From contig NZ_CP018477.1 in assembly GCF_002277955.1 (NCBI RefSeq), positions 496,001-560,000 on the forward strand: 64,000 bases of DNA, read 5' to 3'. Below the pieces are notes generated by a model that saw only the letters and a program-made list of their open reading frames with translations, was not told the DNA's origin and ran no database searches. The DNA comes from Thermogutta terrifontis (GTDB lineage: Bacteria > Planctomycetota > Planctomycetia > Pirellulales > Thermoguttaceae). Below are positions 34,839 to 45,063 of the stretch, piece by piece. Position 1 is the first letter of the stretch, and every line of letters starts with the position of its first letter. The position numbers and the translations under genes are program-made.

Positions 34839-37466
34839 GTGCTCCCACCTCAGATTGTGGTCTCATTGCTCATTGTAGGAGTGGCGGCGGAGGTCCCCAA
34901 GTCTCCGCCCGCTCTGAGTGTCCCCTTGCCGCCGGACCTGAGCATCGTTTACCGCTGTAATTTCGACGAAAGTCACGACCAGAACTACGACTTGTTTCCC
35001 GATTACTGGACCCGCGCGTATGGGCCGCGCTACCCCCTCTACGTGAAAGCCGAAATCGTCCCTGTTGCCTCTCCCGACTCTCCGCGCTCGCTGTGGGGCT
35101 ACCTCGATGGTGGTTCCCTCGCCTTGAGCACCCCACCCATCAGCATCACGCAGCTCTTCAGCTATCAGGCCCAGGTTTGGGTACGGACGCGAAATGTCCA
35201 GAGCGACCGCATTTTTCTAGAAGTCACCCTGCTGGACAGCAACGACAAGCCGCTTCGGCTCCTCAGCTCACGCCAACTGGGAGAAACCGCCGAGTGGACC
35301 CTGCTGAGTGTGGGACCGTTTGACGTGGACGACCCGCTCGTCGCAAAAGCTGTGTTGACCCTCCATGTCGAGGCCGGTGTCCGGGCTGACGTCGGGGCAG
35401 AAGTTTGGTTCGGAACCGTCTCGCTGCGCCGACTGCCGATGCTCAGAGTCACGCTCGACCGTCCCAACGGCCTCTACCTGCTCCCTCAACAACCGTGTGT
35501 CAACTGCGTGGTGTCGGGAGTCCCTTCGCCGGCGCCCCTGTTGCAGATTCGCGTGATGAATGCGGAGCAACAGGAGGTTTTACAGGAGAAGATCTCGCTC
35601 GAGTCCCAGCCGGCATTCAGCGAGGAGGAGATCCCGCCTGAACCAGCGCTGCGTGGCATCACCCTCTACAAGGGTACCACCCAGCGGACCCTACCGCTGG
35701 ACCAGCCGGGCTATTATCGCATTCGGGTGCATCTTGCTCAGGATTCCAATTCCTCTCGCGATGCGGAGCTGGCCTTCGTGATCATGCGACCGCCCGAGGG
35801 CAATGATCTTTCACCCTTCGGTTGGAGTCTTCCCCTGGGAGTTCTCCCCCCGGGGCCAGACCGCCTCCGGGAACTCCTGCATCACGCGGCGGTTGGATAC
35901 GTCAAATTCCCCGTTTGGTGCGATGATAACACGGACAAGCGAACTCTTCAGGAAACATCGCATTTTCTGGAGCATCTTGCTTCTCACGGCGTGCAAATTG
36001 TTGGCCTCCTCACCCCGCCCGACAGCGTTCGAGAAAAGATTTCTCCTCATGCGACCACGCTGGATGTGCTCAGTTCCGATCCAAAAATTTGGCAACCATC
36101 TTTGGAGTTCACCTTTGCGCGGGTTGCCACTCTGGTGCGCTACTGGCAATTGGGGGAAGATGATGGCGAACCGCTCCCCAGCCCAGCGCGAATCCAGCAG
36201 GTTCTCGATCAGGCCCAGAAAGCCTTGGGTAACGTCGTGGCGGAAATCCGGCTGGGCATTCCCTGGAACTGGCTCCGGCCCTTTCCTCCGATCCGTCTTG
36301 CGTTTGTCCATCTAACGGGCGAGCCGTCGCTCACTGCGGAAGAACTCGAATCTTTTTTGCAAGCAATTCCCAAAGATCCCGCCCCGCCGCAGATTTTCCT
36401 CACGCTCCGTCCCCTGGATGATCGCGAGTATTCCTTACGCGATCGTGTCCGCGATCTCGTGTTGCGGATGGCCGCCACTCGGGAAGGGGCTGTCCTGGCC
36501 GCGTTTCATCCGGACCCCTTTGATCCTCACACTGGCCTGTGCACTGCTACCGGCACACCGACCGAGCTGTATCTTCCCTGGCGCACAACGGCCAACGCCT
36601 TGGCATCGGCCCAGCCGATCGGCTCCGTTCTCCTTCCCGGAGGCTCCACCAATCGTATCTTCTCAATCGACCAACAGAGGGGCGTCATGGTGTTATGGGC
36701 TGACCGTCCCGCCAGGGAAGTCCTCTATCTCGGCAGTGAGATCACCGCCTTCGATGCCTGGGGGAAGGAAGTCCCCGTGGAAAACACTCCCCAGGGCCAG
36801 GCCATTTTGGTGGGAGACTGGCCGCTCTTTGTGTACGGCGTTTCCGTACCCATTGCGCGATGGCGGCAACGCGTCACCCTGGCAACGACACGTCTGCCCA
36901 GTGTTTACGGCGTTCCCTACCGAAACCAGCTTCGTTTCCAGAATACCTTTCCGGAGCCCGTTTCAGGAGAGGCTTTCATCACCACGCCGCCCAACTGGCA
37001 CGTTTCACCCCGCCACTTCACTTTTCAGCTCCAACCCGGCGAAACACTGGAACGCGAGGTTTTTTTCACCCTCCCATTCGATGCGGAAACCGGCCCTCAA
37101 CCTGTCCGCGTCGATTTTCGTGCCCAGGGTGAAAGCGGCTACCGCTTCAGCAGTTACCACTTCGTGGAGGTGGGACTGGGCGACGTGTACATCGAAGTTT
37201 CCACCCGGTTGGATGAATCGGGCGACCTCGTGGTGCAGCAAGTCTTCGTCAACGAAACCGAGTACCCTGTCTCCTTCCGCTGTGAGCTGTTTGCTCCCGA
37301 TCGCCGCCGTCAGTTCATGCTCATTCGGGAGCAGGGCCCCGGGCGAACTGTACACCAGTATCGGTTTCCCCGCGGAAGAGAGCTCATCGGCAAAACCCTG
37401 TGGCTTCGGGCGGAAGAAATCGGCGGCTCACGAACTCTCAATTACCGAATCACGGCTGCCGAGTGA
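34839..37466 (+). CDS. Large secreted protein with TIM-barrel-like centre
   Basis: The GTG start at 34839 follows AGGAG. The 875-residue protein begins with a hydrophobic leader (LPPQIVVSLLIVGVAAE). Residues about 30-200 look like a carbohydrate-binding beta-sandwich (FSYQAQVWVRTRNVQSDRIFLEVTLLDSN). The middle (about 320-580) has a glycoside hydrolase-like pattern: SPFGWSLPLG, AAVGYVKFPVWCDD and YWQLGEDDG. The C-terminal third has two beta domains. No catalytic pair is certain. It ends 17 bases inside the convergent permease gene. Polysaccharide interaction is inferred. Confidence 0.72.
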   Translation: MLPPQIVVSLLIVGVAAEVPKSPPALSVPLPPDLSIVYRCNFDESHDQNYDLFPDYWTRAYGPRYPLYVKAEIVPVASPDSPRSLWGYLDGGSLALSTPPISITQLFSYQAQVWVRTRNVQSDRIFLEVTLLDSNDKPLRLLSSRQLGETAEWTLLSVGPFDVDDPLVAKAVLTLHVEAGVRADVGAEVWFGTVSLRRLPMLRVTLDRPNGLYLLPQQPCVNCVVSGVPSPAPLLQIRVMNAEQQEVLQEKISLESQPAFSEEEIPPEPALRGITLYKGTTQRTLPLDQPGYYRIRVHLAQDSNSSRDAELAFVIMRPPEGNDLSPFGWSLPLGVLPPGPDRLRELLHHAAVGYVKFPVWCDDNTDKRTLQETSHFLEHLASHGVQIVGLLTPPDSVREKISPHATTLDVLSSDPKIWQPSLEFTFARVATLVRYWQLGEDDGEPLPSPARIQQVLDQAQKALGNVVAEIRLGIPWNWLRPFPPIRLAFVHLTGEPSLTAEELESFLQAIPKDPAPPQIFLTLRPLDDREYSLRDRVRDLVLRMAATREGAVLAAFHPDPFDPHTGLCTATGTPTELYLPWRTTANALASAQPIGSVLLPGGSTNRIFSIDQQRGVMVLWADRPAREVLYLGSEITAFDAWGKEVPVENTPQGQAILVGDWPLFVYGVSVPIARWRQRVTLATTRLPSVYGVPYRNQLRFQNTFPEPVSGEAFITTPPNWHVSPRHFTFQLQPGETLEREVFFTLPFDAETGPQPVRVDFRAQGESGYRFSSYHFVEVGLGDVYIEVSTRLDESGDLVVQQVFVNETEYPVSFRCELFAPDRRRQFMLIREQGPGRTVHQYRFPRGRELIGKTLWLRAEEIGGSRTLNYRITAAE

Positions 37467-38886
37467 TCTCGCTCTCGCTCGTCTCCCCTGTGACGGCCAC
37501 CCGGGGTTGCCATAGCGCGGAAACGGCCGCCACCAGAATCCCCACCACAAGCACCCCGATCGCCCAAAGCGCCTCGTACGTCCTGTTCTGAATGGCGTAC
37601 GTCACGCTGGAATAGATCATGAACAAACAGGAACTGCAAAAGATGACAGGCGTGATGGGGAAGAACAACGTACGGTAAGGACGGGGCACGTCCGGGTACC
37701 TGGCCCGCAGAACAAACAGCGACAGCCCTACGAGAAAGAAAAATGTCCAGAAAACCGGGGTCGTGAAATTGAGCAGATTATTGAAGCCATCCTGATACCA
37801 TCCAAAAGCGGTCACCAGTCCCAGGGTGATCACCCCTTGAACCAGAAGCGACCATACCGGCGTGCTCCGCTGGGGATCCCAGCTTCCCAGAATTCGGAAC
37901 ACGCGGTGGTCACGGCCCATGGCATAATACACCCGGGCTCCGGTGAAGATCTGGCCATTCACCGAGCCGAGTGCCGAGATGCAAATAATCAGCGCGATGA
38001 GTTTGCTGCCGAAGTCACCCATCGACAGCCGCAGCAGATCGGCCGCCACCACTTCCGACTTCTGCACCCCCGTGAAGCCCAATCCGCGTACAAAGGCCAC
38101 GGTGGCCAGCACGTAAATGGCCGTGACCGCCAGAGTTCCCAGCACCAGTGCCCGAAGGATGTTTCGCGTGGGATTCTTGACCTCCGCCGCAACGTAGGCC
38201 ATCTCATTCCAGCCACCGTAGGTGAAAAGCACCAGGATCATGGCCAGCCGCAGATCAAACGGCGGGGGATCGGCGGAGGGGGCTTTCTGTCCTGTCGCAC
38301 CCGGAACAAACAACATCCCCACCACGAAGATGAGTGCCAGGCTGAGCACCTTCAGAACGGTGAGGAGATTCTGCGTCCACTTCCCTTCCCGCACGCCCAG
38401 GATGTTGATCAATGTCAGAACGGCGATGGCTCCCATGGCATAGGCCATGAGAGAAAACTGTGGACCACCTGGTAAACGGAGGGGGAAGATTTCCCGGGCA
38501 TAGGTGGCGAAAACGAACGCCATCATGCCGATCGAACCTGGTCGCACGACCCACAGTTCGCACCAGGCGAAGAGGAAGCCCATCCAGCGTCCATACGCCC
38601 GAGTGAGAAACACGTAATCACCCCCGGCGTGTGGGAAGGCGGTGGCCAGCTCTGCATAGCAGAGGGCTCCAATCAGGGAGAGCAGTCCGCCCAGCACCCA
38701 CACGGCCACCAGCCAGCCTGCATTCGGTAGGACGCTGGCGATGATGGGGGTGGTCTTGTAAATTCCCGCCCCGATGATAATGCCCACGATGATGCAGATC
38801 GAATCGAAAAGCCCCAGTTCCTTTCTGGGTTGGGTGGCGGTGGACGGCACAGAGGGTGCATTCAGGGAAGTGGCTTTGTTCATCAT
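37450..38886 (-). CDS. APC-family amino acid permease
   Basis: The 478-residue protein has about 12 membrane segments. It begins IGLFDSICI-like with the APC signature GIIIGAGIYKTTP (about 34-46), then ALCYAELATAFPHAGGDYVFLTRAYG, which is typical of the LAT/ydgF branch of amino acid-polyamine-organocation permeases. It should import or exchange amino acids. Two adjacent ATG codons (38886 and 38883) serve as start. It ends in convergent overlap with the large secreted protein gene. Confidence 0.9.
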   Translation of the reverse strand: MMNKATSLNAPSVPSTATQPRKELGLFDSICIIVGIIIGAGIYKTTPIIASVLPNAGWLVAVWVLGGLLSLIGALCYAELATAFPHAGGDYVFLTRAYGRWMGFLFAWCELWVVRPGSIGMMAFVFATYAREIFPLRLPGGPQFSLMAYAMGAIAVLTLINILGVREGKWTQNLLTVLKVLSLALIFVVGMLFVPGATGQKAPSADPPPFDLRLAMILVLFTYGGWNEMAYVAAEVKNPTRNILRALVLGTLAVTAIYVLATVAFVRGLGFTGVQKSEVVAADLLRLSMGDFGSKLIALIICISALGSVNGQIFTGARVYYAMGRDHRVFRILGSWDPQRSTPVWSLLVQGVITLGLVTAFGWYQDGFNNLLNFTTPVFWTFFFLVGLSLFVLRARYPDVPRPYRTLFFPITPVIFCSSCLFMIYSSVTYAIQNRTYEALWAIGVLVVGILVAAVSALWQPRVAVTGETSESEITRQP

Positions 38887-39087
38887 GGATCGGCTGCGAT
38901 ACGGCAGGATATGAAGACCCCGTCAATCGTAACACCACGCCTTGCACCATCAGCCCACGGCAAGCCGTCATTGTAATCGGAACCTGGCCCGGCCGCCACG
39001 GTACCAGCGAAAAGTTGAAATGGTAGGTTTTTTCGGAGCGGCACGCTTGTCGCGCCCGGTGTCAGTTGGCCATTTGACGTCAGAACT

Positions 39088-39117
39088 GGTAGGGGCAATT
39101 CATGAATTGCCCCTACC
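39088..39117. repeat. Family A palindromic repeat, perfect 30-bp copy
   Basis: GGTAGGGGCAATTCA is followed directly by its exact reverse complement. This is the best copy in the window and serves as the type sequence for the family. Confidence 0.95.
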
Positions 39118-39155
39118 GAAGCGCCAGCGGTCCGCTACGCACCCGGTCGTGCCAC

Positions 39156-39175
39156 GGGCGATGCATGAATCGCCC
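39156..39175. repeat. Degenerate family A-like palindrome
   Basis: GGGCGAT and ATCGCCC flank GCATGA, 39 bases downstream of the perfect copy. It differs from the type sequence at several positions but keeps the core geometry. Confidence 0.6.
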
Positions 39176-39499
39176 TGACCGAGAATTCGATGCGGGTTGC
39201 TACGCGCCGACGTGTTCCGACGTAATCTGTGAACTGCTCCGAGGGGTCAATCTTTGTCGTGCTCGGTGAGACGTGCGTTTTCCTGTTTCCTGTGCCGTCA
39301 ACCGTCGCGATAGGGGGTGAACTTCAACTGTTATTGCGGCTTGTCGCGGGTGCGCCCTAGAATAAAAGCAGAGGGGAATCAATCGCAGGGCAGGTCCACA
39401 CGCGCTGTTATCAGACGATCCACAATGACACGTCAGTGGCAAGTCTGCTGGGCTGCGGCTGGCCTTTGACGATGACGACAACGGGAAGTCCTTGGGGGG

Positions 39500-40456
39500 A
39501 TGTTAACGTATCGCACCTACCTCAATACAGATCCGCCTCATCTGTTACGGATATGGGCTGAGTGTACTGGTCGGCCCGGCCTTGTCCAGCCTTTGAACAT
39601 GTCCTCCTTGGAGCGCAGCGTGCTGAACAAGCCGTATTTCGACCCCAAGGGTTTGATACTGGCGTTCGACGACAGGCGTCCGGTGGGCTTTGCCCATGCC
39701 GGCTTTGCACCCCCGAGTGATTTTGGCGATGCCCTGCGTCACGACGTGGGAATCACATGTCTGCTTCTGGTGTGCCCGGACTACGAGAAGTCGCGGGTGC
39801 CCGAGGAACTTCTCTTGCGCTGCGAGGAGTATCTCACGTCCCGGGGTGCGCAGGTGCTTTACGGGGGTTCTGCCAGTCCATGGCATCCGTTCTATCTCGG
39901 CCTTTATGGGGGTTTTCAACTGCCCGGCATTCTGGAGAGCGATACCCGACTCATCGAGACCTTCACGCAGCACAGTTACGTGCTGGATGCCCGATACCGG
40001 CGCTTTCAATTGAACTTGATGCATTACCGTCGGCCTCCGGATCCGGATTTGCGGTTGCAGTTTGCCCAGTACTCCGTTTGCAAGCGACTGGATCCCCAGC
40101 TCACCCAGTGGTGGGATGCAGTGTCCTACTGTGAATCCGAGCTTTTGGATTACTTGCTCGTCAACCCTACCACAGGCCGACCGGTGGCCCGGGTGCGATT
40201 CTGCAAGCATAATCCCAATCCGCATTCCTGGCCGGCGGTAGGGCTGGTGGATATTCGTGTTGCTGAGGGATGGGCAGACCGGAGGGTCGATGATTTCCTG
40301 CTGGGAGAGTCTCTGGTCCGCTTGCAGCAGGAAGGGATTTCCGTGGTCGAGGCCCAGTGTCCCAGCGGGGCCACCGGCACGGCGAATCTCCTCACCACTC
40401 ATGGATTTCAGCCGGCAACGGGAGGGGTCGTCTTCCGCAAAGAGAAAACCACCTGA
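39500..40456 (+). CDS. Tandem GNAT acetyltransferase-like protein
   Basis: The 318-residue protein appears to contain two GNAT-type halves. The first has ILAFDDRRPVGFAHAGF and ITCLLLVCPDYEKSRVPEELLLRCEEYL. The second has VGLVDIRVAEGWADRRVDDFLLGESLVRLQQEG and TANLLTTHGFQP. The second acetyl-CoA loop is not canonical (no Q/RxxGxG/A). Mycothiol synthase-like proteins share the double architecture, but the substrate is unknown. It stands alone between divergent and convergent neighbours. Confidence 0.72.
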   Translation: MLTYRTYLNTDPPHLLRIWAECTGRPGLVQPLNMSSLERSVLNKPYFDPKGLILAFDDRRPVGFAHAGFAPPSDFGDALRHDVGITCLLLVCPDYEKSRVPEELLLRCEEYLTSRGAQVLYGGSASPWHPFYLGLYGGFQLPGILESDTRLIETFTQHSYVLDARYRRFQLNLMHYRRPPDPDLRLQFAQYSVCKRLDPQLTQWWDAVSYCESELLDYLLVNPTTGRPVARVRFCKHNPNPHSWPAVGLVDIRVAEGWADRRVDDFLLGESLVRLQQEGISVVEAQCPSGATGTANLLTTHGFQPATGGVVFRKEKTT

Positions 40457-40532
40457 AACAGCCCGCAGGCCACGCTTTTCCCGGGAAGGCTTCGCGCTTT
40501 CCAGCGCATTCGAGGCCACCAATTCCCGTTAG

Positions 40533-43500
40533 TTACTCCGCGGAGACGCGAGGCGCTTCCGGCGTGGCGGCCTTGTCGGCGGGAGCTTCGTCATTCGGGT
40601 GGTCGGGGCTCTTGTCCGGCTGATCGACGGACTTTGCCAAAGGCCAAATCCGGACCTGCCGGGTTCGATCGAGGCTGATGAATTGTGAAGTGCGCGGCAC
40701 AAAAAGGACCGGTCCGCCAAAATCGCTGAACGAGGCATGACACCGACCGGTAGCCACGTTCCAGATGCGAAGTTCCACCTTGCCGGCGGCTGCATCGGGC
40801 GGAGTGGCTGAGAGGAGTGCCTGCCCATCCGGAGAGTACGCCAGATAAGTGATGAACCCTGGTGTTTCTTCCCACGAACCGAGGAAGCGAAGCGAGGGAA
40901 ATTCAAACCGTTGAATGGCTGGGATCAGGCGGCTGACGACGGCGATCTGACTTGCGTGGGGTGAAAAAGCAACGGCGGCGACGGGGCCATTCTGAAGGAA
41001 GGCGGTGGCGACCTGTCGTCGACGGTCGAAATCCCATACCACAATCTGACCATTCGCCGTGCCCGCCACAAGGTACTGTCCGTCGGGAGAGAAACCGAGG
41101 CTCGTGGCGTAGGTGCCGGGCAGTGCGAGTCCCTGGAGTTCGGTTTCCAGCCAGGATTTGGTATCCCATGCCATGAATCGGCCGCGACGGTCCGCCGCGA
41201 GCACGAGTTTACCGTTTGGCCTCAGGGTCAAGGCGGTCAACGGGACGTTCAGCGAGGACACGGTGCGGGGAGGACTCAGGCGCTGCGCGTCACGGACTTG
41301 AAGCTGCCGCTCCCGGACTACGGCGATGAGCCACTGGCCATCGGCGGTGAAGAACAACCAGTCATCGCTGAGACCGGCCTGTTTGGCGCTCACCAGACGG
41401 GTTCTCGTGGCCGCGTCCCACAGGCTGATGGTGGAGTCCCGGAAGGCAAGCCCTTCCACAGTGGCGATGCGGGTTCCATCGGGCGATACAGCAATCGCCC
41501 GCACAATGCGGTTTTCTGTCTCCAGCCGAGGGGGAACCTCCTGCTTTTCCAGATCCCATCTGTTCAGGACACCCTGAGATGCGGTGTAGACCACTCGGGA
41601 ATCCGGCGAGAAGGTTCCGTAGACGGCGTAACCCGTGTGGGCACTCAGACGATGGCTTTGGGAGAGGTTCCGGACGTTCCACACGCGGGCGGTGTAATCT
41701 TCGGCGGCCGTGAGCAGATGACGCCCGTCCGGAGAAAAATGGACGGTGCGGATGGGATGGAAGTGCACATCGCGGAGGTATCGGGCCTGTCGCGTGGTGA
41801 GGTTATAGAGCCAGATACTACCCCCTGCGGCTCCCGCCAGCAAATTGCCCTCTGGTGAAAAATCCAGCGACCACACCGGTTCTTGAAACTCCCGGACCTG
41901 GTGCACGATTTCTAAATCTGGCCAGGAAAGGAGAGCCACGCGGCCATTCGCTGTTCCGCAGGCGATCAGGTGACCCTTCGGGGCTATGGCGATCGAGCGA
42001 AACATTCCCGTGGAGAATCGCGCGGTATCCCGAACGAGGATAGGCCGCTGGACTGCCGAGCTGATGGGAGGAATCGTGAAGAACACGGCATTGCCCGGCC
42101 CCAGGGTGCGGAGCACGTCCGCCGTGAGCACGTTGACTTTCTGTGTTTGAGTCGGGCGAGCCGAGCCCGACGGATCCACTGGAGTGCTTTCGCCCGTTGC
42201 GGTGACAGTGTTACCCTCCGCGGAAATTCTGAAGACGCCCACTCCGCGGTCCGTGGCGGCGAGGAGAAATTCTCCCTGCGGGTGAAACGCGATGTCCCAC
42301 ACAACATCGTTTTCGGTGAGGCGAAACGAGCGAATCAGGCGAACGGGCGGCTCTTCAGCGGGAGTCCACCGCCACAGGTGGATCGTATGGTCGTAGGAAC
42401 TGGTGGCAAAAACATCACCTGTCGGGGCAAACGCCATTGCGGCGATCCAGTCGGAATGCGCTGGCAGTGTCTCCTTGACGCTATCCCCTTGAGTGTCCCA
42501 CAGGATGATCGAGCCATCCCAGGTTCCCCAGAGAAGGAACCGACCGTCGGGAGACATCACGAGACGGCGGACCCATTTGTCCTCGCTGTGAGCAACGGTC
42601 CAGGATGTACGGCCCTCCAGACAGAGGTTGTAAAGGAGATTCCACGCAAAGTCGCGGAGATCGGGCGGGCAGCGATCCCGATCTTCGAGGATGGCGAGGG
42701 CCTGGGCGGGGTTTTCAAAGAGGAGCTCTTCCGCGCGAAAGAGCGCGTCCGCATAGCGCTGGTGGCGGGAGGCATCTTCTTGGGAGCGGAGTTCCTGGGC
42801 CTGCTGCTCGGCGAGATGGCTGAGGGCACGTCGATCGGCCTCAATCCGCTCCATCTCACGGGCGTACCAGCGCAGACCCAGGATGGCGATGGCCACGGAC
42901 ACCGCTACGGCGGTTAGCGAAGTAACAACCGTGGCGTGTCGGCGCAGCCACTTGAAGGCCCGCTCGAGCGGTCCCGCCGGCCGTGCCCAAATGACCTGCC
43001 CTTCCAGGAACCGATGGAGATCGTCGGCCAGGGCACCAGCGGAGGGGTAGCGTCGGCTGGGGTCTTTTTCCAGGCATTTCAGACAGATCGTTACAAGATC
43101 GCGGTGGACCGAGGGTTGGAGACGGTTAGGCGGAACGGGTTCCTGATGCCGGACCTGAAGCAACGTTTCAATGACATTCCGTCCTTGGAATGGCGGCCGG
43201 CCCGTGAGCAGTTCGTAAAGGATGGCCCCCAAAGCGTAAACATCGGTTGCCGGTCCAATCCGTCCCATCTCGCTGGACGTCTGTTCGGGAGCCATATAGG
43301 CGGGCGTCCCGATCAGTTCTTCCTCCGTACTCATGAGAGATTTCTGGTCCAGACGTTTGGCCAGTCCGAAGTCCGCAATTTTCGGGCTGCCATCGGCATC
43401 CAGGAGGACATTGGCCGGCTTGAGGTCGCGATGGAGGATCTGATGCTCATGCGCGTATTGGACGGCGCGGGCGAGAGTGGCCACCATCTTGGCGGCCTCG

Positions 43501-44306
43501 CGGGGACTCCACACCTTGTCAGGCCTGTCGGCGAGGGAGCCCCCCTCGAGATACTCCATGGCCACAAACCAGGACTCGGCGCTCTCGCCGATTTCGTAAA
43601 TCTGAACAATATGGGGATGGCGGAGTGCGGCGGCAGCTTCGACCTCGGCCAGAAAGCGTTGCCGCACCGCTTTGTCCCAGGCCGCCTGGTTTACCACTTT
43701 GAGGGCGACATGGCGTTTCAGCCGCAGGTCGCGGGCTTTGTACACCACGGCAGTGGCACCCCGGCCGATCTCTTCCAAAAGCTCATAATGGCCGAGGATG
43801 GTGGGGAATTCGCGATCTTCCTGAACCGCACCTTCGCCAATGCGCGAGGCGGAACTCGTGGCTTCCCGATCGGGAGAGATTGTCGCCGAGGGGCCTGCAT
43901 CGGACTGTGGCGGGAGGGAGTCCCCAGAATCGGATTCCGCCCCTGGCGTCGCATTGGGGACGTTGGATTGCAGGGGACCAACGTCCAGGACGGGCGAAGG
44001 TCCGTCTGTTTCCACCAGAGCCGTTTCGTTCAGTGATTCCTTGACGACCTGATGGAGAAAGAAGAGTTCTTCCAGGTCCTGGGTAAACTGGGGAAAACGA
44101 CGGAAATATTCCTCCGTTTCAGGTTGTTCGCCAGTTTCGCACCGGGCCACGTACTCTGTGTAGATTAGCTCAAGCCACAATTCGGTGGAAAGTGAGTCAG
44201 AATCAACAGAGGAGAGGTAATCCTCGACGCGGCGACTCTGACGCTGCCGGATGGCCTGGTCCAGCGCCTGGCAGATTTCTCGCACGCTGTCTTCAATACC
44301 TGCCAT
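40533..44306 (-). CDS. Membrane Ser/Thr protein kinase with WD40 sensor domain
   Basis: The 1257-residue protein has an N-terminal helical region. A Hanks-type kinase follows (about 174-435) with IGRGATAVVYK, Lys203 (VALKVV), HRDLKPANVLL with catalytic Asp294, DFG 312-314 and APE 339-341. A single membrane segment (about 459-478) is followed by a coiled coil and about a dozen WD40 repeats to the end, such as FSPDGRHLLTAAEDYTARVWN. The kinase lies inside the cell and the propellers outside or in the periplasm. This architecture is typical of planctomycete kinases. Activation by propeller ligand binding is inferred. Confidence 0.92.
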   Translation of the reverse strand: MAGIEDSVREICQALDQAIRQRQSRRVEDYLSSVDSDSLSTELWLELIYTEYVARCETGEQPETEEYFRRFPQFTQDLEELFFLHQVVKESLNETALVETDGPSPVLDVGPLQSNVPNATPGAESDSGDSLPPQSDAGPSATISPDREATSSASRIGEGAVQEDREFPTILGHYELLEEIGRGATAVVYKARDLRLKRHVALKVVNQAAWDKAVRQRFLAEVEAAAALRHPHIVQIYEIGESAESWFVAMEYLEGGSLADRPDKVWSPREAAKMVATLARAVQYAHEHQILHRDLKPANVLLDADGSPKIADFGLAKRLDQKSLMSTEEELIGTPAYMAPEQTSSEMGRIGPATDVYALGAILYELLTGRPPFQGRNVIETLLQVRHQEPVPPNRLQPSVHRDLVTICLKCLEKDPSRRYPSAGALADDLHRFLEGQVIWARPAGPLERAFKWLRRHATVVTSLTAVAVSVAIAILGLRWYAREMERIEADRRALSHLAEQQAQELRSQEDASRHQRYADALFRAEELLFENPAQALAILEDRDRCPPDLRDFAWNLLYNLCLEGRTSWTVAHSEDKWVRRLVMSPDGRFLLWGTWDGSIILWDTQGDSVKETLPAHSDWIAAMAFAPTGDVFATSSYDHTIHLWRWTPAEEPPVRLIRSFRLTENDVVWDIAFHPQGEFLLAATDRGVGVFRISAEGNTVTATGESTPVDPSGSARPTQTQKVNVLTADVLRTLGPGNAVFFTIPPISSAVQRPILVRDTARFSTGMFRSIAIAPKGHLIACGTANGRVALLSWPDLEIVHQVREFQEPVWSLDFSPEGNLLAGAAGGSIWLYNLTTRQARYLRDVHFHPIRTVHFSPDGRHLLTAAEDYTARVWNVRNLSQSHRLSAHTGYAVYGTFSPDSRVVYTASQGVLNRWDLEKQEVPPRLETENRIVRAIAVSPDGTRIATVEGLAFRDSTISLWDAATRTRLVSAKQAGLSDDWLFFTADGQWLIAVVRERQLQVRDAQRLSPPRTVSSLNVPLTALTLRPNGKLVLAADRRGRFMAWDTKSWLETELQGLALPGTYATSLGFSPDGQYLVAGTANGQIVVWDFDRRRQVATAFLQNGPVAAVAFSPHASQIAVVSRLIPAIQRFEFPSLRFLGSWEETPGFITYLAYSPDGQALLSATPPDAAAGKVELRIWNVATGRCHASFSDFGGPVLFVPRTSQFISLDRTRQVRIWPLAKSVDQPDKSPDHPNDEAPADKAATPEAPRVSAE

Positions 44307-45063
44307 GAGCCTGTTTGTTGCCGCGGGTGGCGAAAGGGTGAGGCAGCATAACGGAAGACACTACACGGGTTCTTCCCGCCGCACAAGTAGCGGGCAAACG
44401 CATCCCCGCTTGTTCCTTCCCTCCATCATAGTATGGTTTGGCGTGGTCCCGCGCACGAATTATCCCCCCGGAGTAGGGGAATTGTGCGAAAACTGCCGTC
44501 GCCACGTCTTTCGTGCTTTCCCACGGTCTCTTCCACGGTGAAAAGTCGTATGGTTCCGTAAAGCGGGACCGCCGACAGATCAGTCGGCCCCGTTTTTTCT
44601 CTCCTCAGTAAGGAGGCTGGAGCGCGCCCAGACGTTTTGCCGGAGTGAATTTCAGCTCGAAGGGAGCTGTCCATTAGGTGCACATCGTGACCATGGACAC
44701 TCCAATTCGCAGACCAATCTTTGTCTACCAAGTTCAATTCCCGTGAAGACGTGGGGGCGATTCATGAATTGCCCCTACCACGGACCATTCCTTTAGACCT
44801 CGGTAGCCCACTCCAAAAAGCGGGGACGGGTCAACGGGACAGGGTGTTCCGAAGCCTGAAAAGTAGAGGGCGTGTTCGTCAGAGGACTCGGTTTGTTCGT
44901 CAAAATGGGTGGGTTTTTCCGGCAAATCGGATTGGAGGATTTATCCTGCGTTTGCCGATAGTAATATCGACACTCGGGATCACATTCGCTAACATCATGT
45001 CCCTTTTGCGTCAACCCACGGGCCGGCGCGACTGACCGGGAAGGACTTTTTTCGAGAGCAAGG
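44307..45063. other. Intergenic region with family A palindrome
   Basis: The 757-base spacer between divergent genes contains a family A copy (44751-44778). Short open frames across it are artefacts of the repeat. No RNA gene is recognised. Confidence 0.5.
44751..44778. repeat. Family A palindromic repeat
   Basis: GTGGGGGCGATTCA followed by TGAATTGCCCCTAC, a 28-base palindrome with two mismatched pairs. Confidence 0.85.

Larger units (their letters stand above)
38887..39499. other. Intergenic region rich in palindromic repeats
   Basis: The 613-base spacer between divergent genes contains a family B-like unit (39034-39060), a perfect 30-base family A palindrome (39088-39117) and a degenerate relative (39156-39175). 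Short frames here are translations of the repeats. Promoters for both neighbours must be here but are not clear. Confidence 0.55.
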
